DNA of 64,000 nt from Chloroflexota bacterium (GTDB lineage Bacteria; Chloroflexota; Limnocylindria; Limnocylindrales; CSP1-4). This document shows, piece by piece, positions 37,492 through 45,661 of the stretch; the first letter of the stretch is position 1; each line of letters begins with the position of its first letter. Both the position numbers and the translations under genes were made by a program. The notes under the pieces were generated by a model. The model was not told where the DNA came from. It searched no databases and was given only the letters and a program-made list of their open reading frames with translations. The stretch is taken from NCBI GenBank assembly GCA_015478725.1, contig JADMIG010000001.1, positions 124,001-188,000 on the forward strand, in the 5' to 3' direction.

Positions 37492-38909
37492 CGGATCCAG
37501 CGCGAACGACGGCGGTCGTCCTCGCGGCGGGAGCGGGAACGCGGTTCGGCGGTGGCAAGCTCAGCGCGCCGCTCGGCGATCGGCGGGTCATCGATCACGT
37601 CCTCGACGCGCTCGCCCAGGTCGGGTTCGCTGAGACCATCGTCGTCGTCGGACCCGGGCCGGACGCGCCGTCCCTCCCGCCGGGCGGCGTGCGGGTGGTC
37701 GTCAATCCTCGTCCGCAGAACGGCCTGTCGAGCTCGCTGCGGATCGGTCTCTCCGCGGTGGATTCCTCCTCGGACGCGGCCCTCGTCGTGCTCGGCGACC
37801 AGCCGTTCATCAGGGCGACGACGGTCCGTGCACTCCTTGCGGTGGAGGTTCCGGTCGGCCGCTCGCTGGTCGTGCCGCGATACGCCGCGGACGGTGGCTC
37901 GAATCCCGTGCTCGTCCTTCGCTCGGGGTGGGGCATCGCCGCGGCGATCGACGGCGATCGCGGGCTCGGTCCGACCATCGCCGCCAACCCGGATCTCGTC
38001 GTGGAGGTGACCGTGATTGGATCGAATCCGGATGTCGACACCCGAGGTGACCTTGCCGCCGCCGCCTGGGCGGCGCAGGTGCGCGCGAACCGGGAGCAGG
38101 TCGACCGGGTCCGCGAGGTTGGCGATGGCGACTTCTACGCCACGACGAGCGGGCTGTTCGTCGCCGATCCGCGGCGGAGCGACGCGGACGATCCGACGCT
38201 CGCCGCGCTGCGATCGCTCGCCGGGCCGGGTGAGCGCTGGCTCGACATCGGGGCCGGAGCAGGACGCTACGCGCTCCCCATCGCCCTCGCGGTGGGACCG
38301 GCGGGAGAGGTCGTTGCGGTAGAGGCGTCGGCGAGCATGCTCGCCGGGCTGCGAGCCGGGATGTCCGATCACAGGATCGCGAACGTTCGAATCGTCGAGG
38401 GTCGCTGGCCCGCCGTCGCGCCAGAGATCGCCGCGCCACTGATGGACGGTGCCGGACCGCCGGCTCAGGTCGCGCTCATCGCCCACGTCGGGTACGACAT
38501 CGAGGAGATCGGCCCGTTCCTCGACGCGATGGAGGTCGTCGCCGATCGCCTGTGTGTGGCGATCCTCATGGAGCGCACGCCGGCCGCGGCCGCGGAGGCG
38601 TTCTGGCCGATCGTCCACGGCGAGGATCGGATCCCCCTGCCGGCGCTGGACCCATTCGTCGCGTTGCTCCAGGCGCGCGGCGGGGATCCGGAGTTCCGGA
38701 TCGTGGAGCGGTCCGTCCGCGGGTACGCGGATCGCGCAGCGGCACTCGCGCTCCTGCGCCGCCAGACCTGGGTCGAGCCCGGCGGCACTCGCGACCTGCG
38801 CCTCCAGGCGGCCCTCGATGAACGGCTCAGCGCGCTCCCGGACGGAACGGTCGCGATCGACGGCGCGCCGACCCTGTCGATCGGGCTCGTCACCTGGCGG
38901 CCACGCTGA
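37488..38909 (+). CDS. MocA/MobA-type nucleotidyltransferase fused to a SAM methyltransferase
   Basis: A 473-residue two-domain protein. Residues 1-190 are an NTP-transferase (VVLAAGAGTRFGGGKLSAPL, VVVNPRPQNGLSSSLRIGLS, VVLGDQPFI) like MocA, which adds CMP to the Mo cofactor of hydroxylases. Residues ~225-330 form a class I methyltransferase with GERWLDIGAGAGRYALPIAL and VVAVEASASMLAGL. GTG 37488 overlaps the XdhC stop (GTGA). A cytidylyltransferase is expected here, since xanthine-oxidase-family enzymes of this kind use the MCD cofactor. The attached methyltransferase is unexpected and its substrate unknown. Confidence 0.8.
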   Translation: MTDPARTTAVVLAAGAGTRFGGGKLSAPLGDRRVIDHVLDALAQVGFAETIVVVGPGPDAPSLPPGGVRVVVNPRPQNGLSSSLRIGLSAVDSSSDAALVVLGDQPFIRATTVRALLAVEVPVGRSLVVPRYAADGGSNPVLVLRSGWGIAAAIDGDRGLGPTIAANPDLVVEVTVIGSNPDVDTRGDLAAAAWAAQVRANREQVDRVREVGDGDFYATTSGLFVADPRRSDADDPTLAALRSLAGPGERWLDIGAGAGRYALPIALAVGPAGEVVAVEASASMLAGLRAGMSDHRIANVRIVEGRWPAVAPEIAAPLMDGAGPPAQVALIAHVGYDIEEIGPFLDAMEVVADRLCVAILMERTPAAAAEAFWPIVHGEDRIPLPALDPFVALLQARGGDPEFRIVERSVRGYADRAAALALLRRQTWVEPGGTRDLRLQAALDERLSALPDGTVAIDGAPTLSIGLVTWRPR

Positions 38910-38958
38910 GCTGACCCTGCCGACTCGCGACCCGCCGCCACGGGCCGCCGCCGGTTCG

Positions 38959-38987
38959 TTGACGTGCGCACGATGCGGACCTACCAT
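38959..38987 (+). promoter_or_regulatory. Sigma70-type promoter of the form I cox cluster
   Basis: TTGACG (38959-38964), a 17-nt spacer, then TACCAT (38982-38987). It is one of the cleanest promoters in the window. The predicted start near 38994 leaves a ~136-nt leader before coxMS. Confidence 0.65.
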
Positions 38988-39129
38988 CGCCGCGACCCCA
39001 GCGCCTCCCGACCGCCGACCCACTGCGACGCCGTGCGGTTCCCGAGACCCGGGTCGGTGGTGCCGTTCGTGTCCCCGTCGGCGCTCGACGGGCATCAGGT
39101 CATCGCGTACCGAGGAGGTCTAGGCGACC

Positions 39130-40383
39130 ATGATCCCTGCGGCATTCGAGTATGTCCGGCCACCGAGCCTCGCCGCGGCTCTGCGGGTCCTCCGCGAGCG
39201 GGAGGGCGGGGCGAAGCTCCTTGCGGGCGGATACAGCCTCCTGCCGCTGCTCAAGCTCCGCCTCGCCCAGCCGGGCATCCTCGTCGACCTCCGCGATGTC
39301 GACGGACTCGACGGGATCGTCGAGACGGAGAGCGAGCTCCGGATCGGTGGCCGCGCCACCCATCGGCGGATCCACGAGGATCCTGCGGCGGCCCGCTACT
39401 CGATCGTCCATGAAGCGGCCGGCGGCATCGGCGATCCGCAGGTCCGCAACTGGGGGACGATCGGCGGCTCGTGCGCCCATGCGGATCCATCGTCGGACTG
39501 GCCGGCCGTCCTCCTCGCGACGAAGGCGACCATCGTCTGCCGCAGCGAGACCGGGGAGCGGATGATCGCCGCCCGCGACTTCTTCCTCGATACGTTCCAG
39601 ACCGCGATCGAACCGACGGAGATCCTCACGGAGATCCGGTTTCCGCGGCCCGGACCCCGGACCGGCGGGTCGTACCAGAAGCTCGAGCGGCGAGCGGGCG
39701 ACTTTGCGACCGTCGGCGTGGCCGTCAGGGTCCAGCTGGGAGCGGACGGGCGGGTCGCCGATGCGGGCATCGGCCTGACGGCCGTGGCCGACACGCCGTT
39801 CGCGGCGACGGACGCGGAGGCGGCCCTCATCGGAACGGACGGCGGTGATGCGGCGATCGGGGAGGATCGCGAGATGAGCACCCAGCACATCACCGTCACC
39901 GTCAACGGGGAGGCGAGGGAGGCGGAGGTCGAGCCGCGCCTCCTCCTCGTGCACCTCCTCCGCGACGTGTTCGGCCTGACCGGGACCCATATCGGCTGCG
40001 ACACGAGCAACTGTGGCGCGTGCACCGTCCTCGTCGACGGCGAGAGCGCCAAGTCGTGCACGATGCTCGCCGTCCAGGCGGACGGCCGGGCGGTCTCGAC
40101 GATCGAGGGCCTGGCGAACGGCGCCACCCTCCACCCGCTCCAGCAGGCCTTCTGGGACCAGCACGGACTGCAGTGTGGCTTCTGCACGCCGGGCATGCTC
40201 ATGCAGGCGTCATGGCTGCTCGCCGGGAACGCCGATCCGTCCGAGCAGGAGATCCGCGAGGGGATCGCCGGCAACCTCTGCCGCTGCACGGGGTACGTGA
40301 ACATCGTGAAGTCCATCCAGCAGGCGGCCGCCGTGATGCGCGCCGCCGACGAGACGCCGGCCGAGCCGGCGGCGGCGAGGTAG
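39130..40383 (+). CDS. Fused CoxM-CoxS (FAD plus [2Fe-2S]) subunit of CO dehydrogenase
   Basis: One uninterrupted 417-codon frame. Residues 1-248 are CoxM ([35 protein letters not shown]). Residues 249-417 are a complete CoxS ([31 protein letters not shown]). The CoxM part ends at [10 protein letters not shown] and lacks the ~40-residue C-terminal helical tail present in the intact CoxM at 32.8 kb. An internal ATG (39874) with GGAGG 9 nt upstream could still give free CoxS. So there is either a true fusion or a small in-frame deletion across the gene junction. Gene order M-S-L is that of form I clusters. Confidence 0.85.
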   Translation: MIPAAFEYVRPPSLAAALRVLREREGGAKLLAGGYSLLPLLKLRLAQPGILVDLRDVDGLDGIVETESELRIGGRATHRRIHEDPAAARYSIVHEAAGGIGDPQVRNWGTIGGSCAHADPSSDWPAVLLATKATIVCRSETGERMIAARDFFLDTFQTAIEPTEILTEIRFPRPGPRTGGSYQKLERRAGDFATVGVAVRVQLGADGRVADAGIGLTAVADTPFAATDAEAALIGTDGGDAAIGEDREMSTQHITVTVNGEAREAEVEPRLLLVHLLRDVFGLTGTHIGCDTSNCGACTVLVDGESAKSCTMLAVQADGRAVSTIEGLANGATLHPLQQAFWDQHGLQCGFCTPGMLMQASWLLAGNADPSEQEIREGIAGNLCRCTGYVNIVKSIQQAAAVMRAADETPAEPAAAR

Positions 40384-40388
40384 TCGAG

Positions 40389-42758
40389 ATGGCAGAGGTC
40401 GCGACCCACACGACGTTCGAAGTCGGGGGCATGGGCCATTCCGTCAAGCGCAAGGAGGACCCCCGCTTCATCCAGGGTAAGGGCACGTACATCGACGACA
40501 TCGTCCTGCCCGGCATGCTCTGGCTCGATATCGTCCGGAGCCCGTACGCTCACGCGACCATCAAGGGCATCGACGCCTCCGAGGCGCTGAAGATCCCCGG
40601 CGTCCTCGCCGTCATCACCGGCGCCGACCTCGAGAAGGCCGGCCTCAGCTGGATGCCGACGCTCGCCGGCGACAAGCAGATGGTCCTGCCGACGACGACG
40701 GTGATGTACCAGGCGCAGGAGGTGGCGGCGGTCGTCGCGACGAGTCGCTACATCGCGGCGGATGGCGCGGCCGCGGTGAGCGTTGACTACGAACCGCTCC
40801 CGGTGATCGTCGACCCGCACAAGGCGCTCGAAGCCGACGCGTTCGTCCTGCGACCGGACCGTGGCCCCGATAAGGCGAACAACCATATCTGGCACTGGGA
40901 GTCGGGCGACCGCGGCGACACGGATGCGGCGCTCGCCGCGTCCGAGGTCCGGGTGAGCGAGGACATCTACATCCCGCGGATCCATGTCGCGTCGATCGAG
41001 ACGTGCGGCTGCATCGCCGACTGGGATCCGATCAACAGTCATCTGACGCTCCACATGACGAGCCAGGCGCCGCACGCGATCCGGACCGTCCTGGCCCTCG
41101 TTTCGGGGCTGCCGGAGCACAAGATCCGGGTCAAGACCCACGACATCGGCGGCGGGTTCGGCGGCAAGGTACCGGTCTATCCGGGCTACGTTCTCGCGGT
41201 CGTCGCCTCGCTCACGACCGGCAAGCCCGTCAAATGGATCGAGGACCGCTCGGAGAACCTCCAGGCCGACTCGTTCGCCCGCGACTACCACATCCACGCC
41301 GAGCTCGGCGCCACGAAGGACGGGGTCCTCACCGGGCTCAAGGTCCGCACGATCGCCGACCATGGCTACACGGACGCCGCCGCCGACCCGTCGAAGTTCC
41401 CGGCCGGCCTCTTCAACGTGATCACCGGCTCGTACGACCTGCAGCACGCGTTCGTCGAGGTCGACGGCGTCTACACGAACAAGCCGCCCGGCGGCGTCGC
41501 GTATCGTTGCTCGTTCCGGGTGACGGAGGCGGTCCACGCGATCGAACGGATGGTGGACATCCTGGCCCACGACATCGGGATGGATCCGGCCGAGCTGCGG
41601 ATGAAGAACTTCATCCAGCCCGACCAGTTCCCGTACCACACGCCGACCGGCTGGGACTACGACTCGGGGAACTACCCGGCCGCCCTCCAGAAGGCGATGG
41701 ACATCATCGATTACGCGGGCCTGCGGCACGAGCAGGCCGAGAAGCGCGCCCGCGGCGAGCTCATGGGCATCGGCATCAGCAGCTTCACGGAGATCGTCGG
41801 GGCCGGCCCCTCCCACACGTTCGACATCCTCGGCATCAAGATGTTCGACAGCTGCGAGATCCGGGTCCACCCGACCGGCAAGGTCATGGCCCGGATCGGG
41901 GTCCAGACCCAGGGTCAGGGTCATGAGACGACGTTCGCCCAGATCATCGCCGAGGAGCTCGGCTTCCCGGTCGCCGACATCGCCATCGAGTACGGCGACA
42001 CGGACACCGCGCCCTACGGCCTCGGCACGTACGCGAGCCGCTCGACACCGGTCGCCGGCGCGGCCACGGCCGTCGCCGCCCGCAAGATCCGCGACAAGGC
42101 GCGGCTCCTCGCCGCACACCTCCTCGAGGCGAGCCCGGACGACCTCGAATGGACGAACGGCAAGTTCAGCGTCAAGGGCAGCCCGGAGAAGAGCAAGACG
42201 ATCCAGGAGATCGCCTTCGCGGCGTACACGAATCACCCCCAGGGGATGGAGGCGGGGCTCGAGGCGGTCGACTACTACGACCCGCCGAACCTCACCTTCC
42301 CGTTCGGCAGTTACATCTGCGTCGTCGACATCGACCGGGGCACCGGCCAGGTGAAGGTCCGCCGCTTCGTCGCGGTGGACGACTGCGGCAACATCATCAA
42401 CCCGATGATCGTGGACGGCCAGATCCACGGCGGCCTGACGATGGGCTTCGCGCCGGCCCTGTACGAGGAGATCTCGTACGACGACAACGGCAACAACCTC
42501 GCCGGGACGTTCATGGACTACCTCCTCCCGACGGCGGTGGAGACCCCGCACTGGGAGACGGACAAGACGATCACCCCCTCCCCGCATCACCCGATCGGGG
42601 CCAAGGGCGTCGGCGAGTCGGCCACCGTGGGGGCGCCTCCGGCGATCGCGAACGCGGTCGTCGATGCCCTCTGGCATCTCGGGGTCCGGAACATCGACAT
42701 CCCGCTCACCCCGCCGAAGATCTGGAAGATCCTCAACGAAAAGGGAGTGGCGACATAG
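40389..42758 (+). CDS. coxL: Aerobic CO dehydrogenase large subunit, form I
   Basis: A 789-residue catalytic subunit. The active-site loop is AYRCSFR, with Cys374 corresponding to Cys388 of Afipia carboxidovorans, the ligand of copper in the CuSMo centre; this is the accepted form I marker. The catalytic Glu is at 743 in GVGESATVG, and GQGHETTFAQI contacts the cofactor. The enzyme oxidises CO to CO2 and feeds electrons via CoxS and CoxM to respiration, supporting energy gain from trace CO. ATG 40389 lies 5 nt after the coxMS stop. Confidence 0.95.
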   Translation: MAEVATHTTFEVGGMGHSVKRKEDPRFIQGKGTYIDDIVLPGMLWLDIVRSPYAHATIKGIDASEALKIPGVLAVITGADLEKAGLSWMPTLAGDKQMVLPTTTVMYQAQEVAAVVATSRYIAADGAAAVSVDYEPLPVIVDPHKALEADAFVLRPDRGPDKANNHIWHWESGDRGDTDAALAASEVRVSEDIYIPRIHVASIETCGCIADWDPINSHLTLHMTSQAPHAIRTVLALVSGLPEHKIRVKTHDIGGGFGGKVPVYPGYVLAVVASLTTGKPVKWIEDRSENLQADSFARDYHIHAELGATKDGVLTGLKVRTIADHGYTDAAADPSKFPAGLFNVITGSYDLQHAFVEVDGVYTNKPPGGVAYRCSFRVTEAVHAIERMVDILAHDIGMDPAELRMKNFIQPDQFPYHTPTGWDYDSGNYPAALQKAMDIIDYAGLRHEQAEKRARGELMGIGISSFTEIVGAGPSHTFDILGIKMFDSCEIRVHPTGKVMARIGVQTQGQGHETTFAQIIAEELGFPVADIAIEYGDTDTAPYGLGTYASRSTPVAGAATAVAARKIRDKARLLAAHLLEASPDDLEWTNGKFSVKGSPEKSKTIQEIAFAAYTNHPQGMEAGLEAVDYYDPPNLTFPFGSYICVVDIDRGTGQVKVRRFVAVDDCGNIINPMIVDGQIHGGLTMGFAPALYEEISYDDNGNNLAGTFMDYLLPTAVETPHWETDKTITPSPHHPIGAKGVGESATVGAPPAIANAVVDALWHLGVRNIDIPLTPPKIWKILNEKGVAT

Positions 42759-43828
42759 GGGCGGTCCGCCCGCGGGCGACCTTCGCTCGCATCGCCGAGC
42801 TCGCCGCAGCCGGGCGACCGTTCGCGGTCGCCACGGTCGTCGCCGTGCGCCGGCCGACGTCCGCGCGTCCCGGAGCCCGGGGGATCGTCCACCCGGACGG
42901 GACGATCGAGGGCTGGGTCGGCGGCAGCTGCGCCCAGCCGCTCGTCGTCCGCGAGGCGCTTCGCGCCCTCGCGGACGGTCAGCCGCGCCTCCTCCGGATC
43001 TCGAAGGAGCCGGCCTCGGATCCGCGCCGCGGCGACGGCATCGTCGACGAGGTGATGACGTGCCATTCCGGCGGCACGCTGGAGATCGCCGTGGAGCCCG
43101 TCCTTCCCGCTCCCGCCTTGTGGGTCGTCGGCACGACACCGATCGCGGGCGCACTCGTCGCCCTCGGCGCGACGGCGGGCTTCGACGTGACCGTCGTCGA
43201 CCCGCTCGCCGACCCGGAGACGTTCGCCGCCGCCACGAGGATCGTGCCCGAGGCGGACCTCGAGGCGATGGGGCAGGGGAACGGCGCCTACGTCGTCGTC
43301 GCGACCCAGGGCCAGTGGGACGAGGAGGCGGTCGCCGCCGCGCTCGCCCGGGACGTGGCCTACGTCGGCCTCGTGGCGTCTCCCACGCGCGCCGCGACCG
43401 TGCGCGCCTACCTTCGCGACGAGGGCATGCCGGACGAGCGGATCGCCGCGCTCCGCGCCCCGGCCGGCCTCGACCTCGGGGCGGAGACCGCCGAGGAAGT
43501 GGCGATCTCCATCCTCGCCGAGCTCGTCCAGGTCCGACGAGGCCGGGCCGCGTTCGTCGCCTCACCCGGTCCGGCGACGCTCGCCGGCGTCGAGCGTCCC
43601 TCGCCGGTGGATGCGGCCGCGGACTCCCGGGCGATCGCCCCGGCGGGCGGGCTCGAGGACATCGTCCTCCTCGATCCCGTGTGCGGGATGACCGTCGACC
43701 GTGCGTATGCCCGTCATCTCGCCGAGCACGACGGCGTCGTCTACGCGTTCTGCAGCGTTGGTTGCCGGGCGCGGTTCATGAAGGACGCCGCGGCGTACGT
43801 CCCCTCGAGGACGGCGTCGGGCGCCTGA
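42755..43828 (+). CDS. XdhC-family maturation protein fused to a YHS domain
   Basis: An XdhC N-domain (FARIAELAAAGRPFAVATVV, GWVGGSCAQPLVVREAL, TCHSGGTLEIAVEP) and Rossmann domain (LWVVGTTPIAGALVALG, YVGLVASPTRAATVRAYL) are followed at about 308-350 by a YHS metal-binding domain (LLDPVCGMTVDRAYARHLAE, AFCSVGCRARFMKDAA). No ATG, GTG or TTG starts the conserved N-terminus: the first is GTG 42845, inside it. An ATA at 42755 overlaps the coxL stop (ATAG), mimicking the ATGA/GTGA junctions, and is given here as the tentative start. It probably helps build the CO dehydrogenase active site; the YHS domain could handle copper or sulphur (inference). Confidence 0.75.
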   Translation: MGAVRPRATFARIAELAAAGRPFAVATVVAVRRPTSARPGARGIVHPDGTIEGWVGGSCAQPLVVREALRALADGQPRLLRISKEPASDPRRGDGIVDEVMTCHSGGTLEIAVEPVLPAPALWVVGTTPIAGALVALGATAGFDVTVVDPLADPETFAAATRIVPEADLEAMGQGNGAYVVVATQGQWDEEAVAAALARDVAYVGLVASPTRAATVRAYLRDEGMPDERIAALRAPAGLDLGAETAEEVAISILAELVQVRRGRAAFVASPGPATLAGVERPSPVDAAADSRAIAPAGGLEDIVLLDPVCGMTVDRAYARHLAEHDGVVYAFCSVGCRARFMKDAAAYVPSRTASGA

Positions 43829-43845
43829 GCCCAGCCGGAGGAAGC

Positions 43846-44286
43846 ATGCAGTTCTCGGGAACCGTCGACATCCGCGCCCCTCGCGAGAAGGTCTGGGCCT
43901 TCCTCATCGACCCGGACAAGGTCGGCTCGTGCGGGCCGGGCGTGGAATCGATCGAGGTCGTCGATACGACCCACTTCCGCGCCCGGGCGAAGGTCGGCGT
44001 CGGCTTCATCAGCGCGAAGTTCGTCGTCGATCTCGAGCTCGCGGAGTTGGACGCCCCGAACAGGGCGGTCATCAAGGCCCACGGGCAGGCGCCCGGCAGC
44101 GCGGTCGACGCGCTCGCCACGATGATCCTCCGCGACGGCGCGACGGGCGTGACGACGATGGACTGGTCGGCGGACGTGAACATCGCGGGCACGCTCGCGA
44201 GCGTCGGGGCGCGGCTCATCGATGGGACCGCAAACAAGATGATCGGCCAGTCCTTCGACTGCATCCGGACGAAGCTCGAGGCCTGA
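43846..44286 (+). CDS. coxG: CoxG-like SRPBCC protein
   Basis: A 146-residue START/SRPBCC-fold protein of the CoxG (CO dehydrogenase subunit G) family: MQFSGTVDIRAPREKVWAFL, KVGSCGPGVESIEVVD, ANKMIGQSFDCIRTKL. CoxG proteins are thought to anchor CO dehydrogenase to the membrane and may carry quinone or lipid; the usual C-terminal membrane helix is absent here. GGAGGAAGC precedes the ATG. It follows XdhC-YHS by 17 bp in the form I operon. Confidence 0.9.
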   Translation: MQFSGTVDIRAPREKVWAFLIDPDKVGSCGPGVESIEVVDTTHFRARAKVGVGFISAKFVVDLELAELDAPNRAVIKAHGQAPGSAVDALATMILRDGATGVTTMDWSADVNIAGTLASVGARLIDGTANKMIGQSFDCIRTKLEA

Positions 44287-44335
44287 TCCGCCTCGGGCGG
44301 GCCGGTCCGATGCCCACATCGACGGACAGGTACCG

Positions 44336-44974
44336 ATGGAACGCCTGATCCGTGCCGTCGGCCCGATCGCGACGAACGTCCACATCCTCGCCGACACCCG
44401 CACGGGCGAGGCCATCGCGATCGACACGGCGATCCCGTCGCTTGCATTCGTGACGGACGAGCTCGCCGCCCGCGGCTGGACGCTCCGGCTCATCGTCTCC
44501 ACCCACGGTCACTGGGACCACATCGGCGACAACGCCACCATCGCCACTCACACCGGTGCGCCGATCGCCGTCCACCCGCTCGATCGCGGGCGGCTCGAGC
44601 GACCGGACCGCGGCATGGCGCCGTTCGACATCCCGCCCTCCGTGCCTGCCGTGGAGCTCGCCGAGGGTGGCATCGTCCGCTTCGGCGGGATCCACCTGGA
44701 GGTGCTCCACACGCCGGGTCACACGGAGGGATCCGTCTGCCTCCTCGATCGCGAGACCGGGACGCTGTGGAGCGGCGACACGCTCTTCGCCGGTGGCTGG
44801 GGTCGGGTGGACCTGGTGGGCGGTTCAGCGGAGGCCATGGCATCGTCGCTCGCCCGCCTCGCGCAGCTCGACGATCGACTCAGGGTCCTGCCCGGACATG
44901 GTCCGGAGACGACGATCGGCCGGGAGCGGGCGTGGCTCGACCTCGTTGTCACCGAGGGTCGATTGTTCGCCTGA
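44336..44974 (+). CDS. Metallo-beta-lactamase-fold hydrolase (glyoxalase II-like)
   Basis: A 212-residue hydrolase with the dinuclear zinc motif THGHWDHIGD near 58-67, then HTPGHTEGSVCLLD near 124-137, and SGDTLFAGGWGRVDL near 144-158. Homologues split thioesters such as lactoylglutathione or act on other small esters. It lies 49 bp after coxG on the same strand and may be the last gene of the form I operon or an independent gene. The substrate cannot be told from the sequence. Confidence 0.88.
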   Translation: MERLIRAVGPIATNVHILADTRTGEAIAIDTAIPSLAFVTDELAARGWTLRLIVSTHGHWDHIGDNATIATHTGAPIAVHPLDRGRLERPDRGMAPFDIPPSVPAVELAEGGIVRFGGIHLEVLHTPGHTEGSVCLLDRETGTLWSGDTLFAGGWGRVDLVGGSAEAMASSLARLAQLDDRLRVLPGHGPETTIGRERAWLDLVVTEGRLFA

Positions 44975-45081
44975 CGCCCCCATCGGTGCGGGGTGGCGCG
45001 GAGCCGGCTGATCATGCAAGGATCGTGGCCCGCCGTGCGTATGAGGAGCATGAGGATCCCGACCAAGGCCGACGCGGCGTC

Positions 45082-45639
45082 ATGAACGACGACGATCCGC
45101 GGCGGGACGCGGTCGAACGGGCCTACCGGGCGCACGCCGATGACGTCTACCGCGTGGCGTATGCGATCCTCCGGGACCCCGACGCCGCGGCGGACACGAC
45201 CCACGACGCGTTCGCCCGGGCCTATGAGCGGTGGGACCAGTACGACGCGAACCGTCCGCTCCGGCCGTGGCTTCACGCGATCGTCGGCCATCTGGCGCTC
45301 GACGCCCTCCGCCGACGCCGCGTCCACGAGCGGACGATGCCGTTCCTCCGGCACGTCGCGGAGATCGCGGCGATCGCGCCGATCGATCTGGCCGCGGGCC
45401 CGGAGATGGCGATGGCCCGTCGCGACACCGTCGACGTGGGCCTCGGGATGCTCAGCCCGACGGCACGGGCCGCGATCGTCCTCCGCCACTACTACGGCTA
45501 CGACTACGTCGAGATCGGGACGTTCCTCGGCACGAGCGCCGGCAACGTCGGCTCGATCCTCAGCCGCGCCCACGCCGAGCTGCGACGGCGCCTTTCGGAC
45601 GATGCCCCCGACGACCGACTCGGCCGTTCGGCGGTCTGA
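45082..45639 (+). CDS. ECF-type RNA polymerase sigma factor
   Basis: A 185-residue ECF sigma factor with region 2 (AYRAHADDVYRVAYAILRDP, THDAFARAYERWDQYD, PWLHAIVGHLALDALRRRR) and region 4 (SPTARAAIVLRHYYGYDYVE, LGTSAGNVGSILSRAHAELR). ATG 45082 begins at the usual distance before region 2. It is followed 22 bp later by a membrane protein that is the likely anti-sigma partner. The inducing signal is unknown. Confidence 0.9.
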   Translation: MNDDDPRRDAVERAYRAHADDVYRVAYAILRDPDAAADTTHDAFARAYERWDQYDANRPLRPWLHAIVGHLALDALRRRRVHERTMPFLRHVAEIAAIAPIDLAAGPEMAMARRDTVDVGLGMLSPTARAAIVLRHYYGYDYVEIGTFLGTSAGNVGSILSRAHAELRRRLSDDAPDDRLGRSAV

Positions 45640-45661
45640 CCACGCGACCACGGAGACGACG

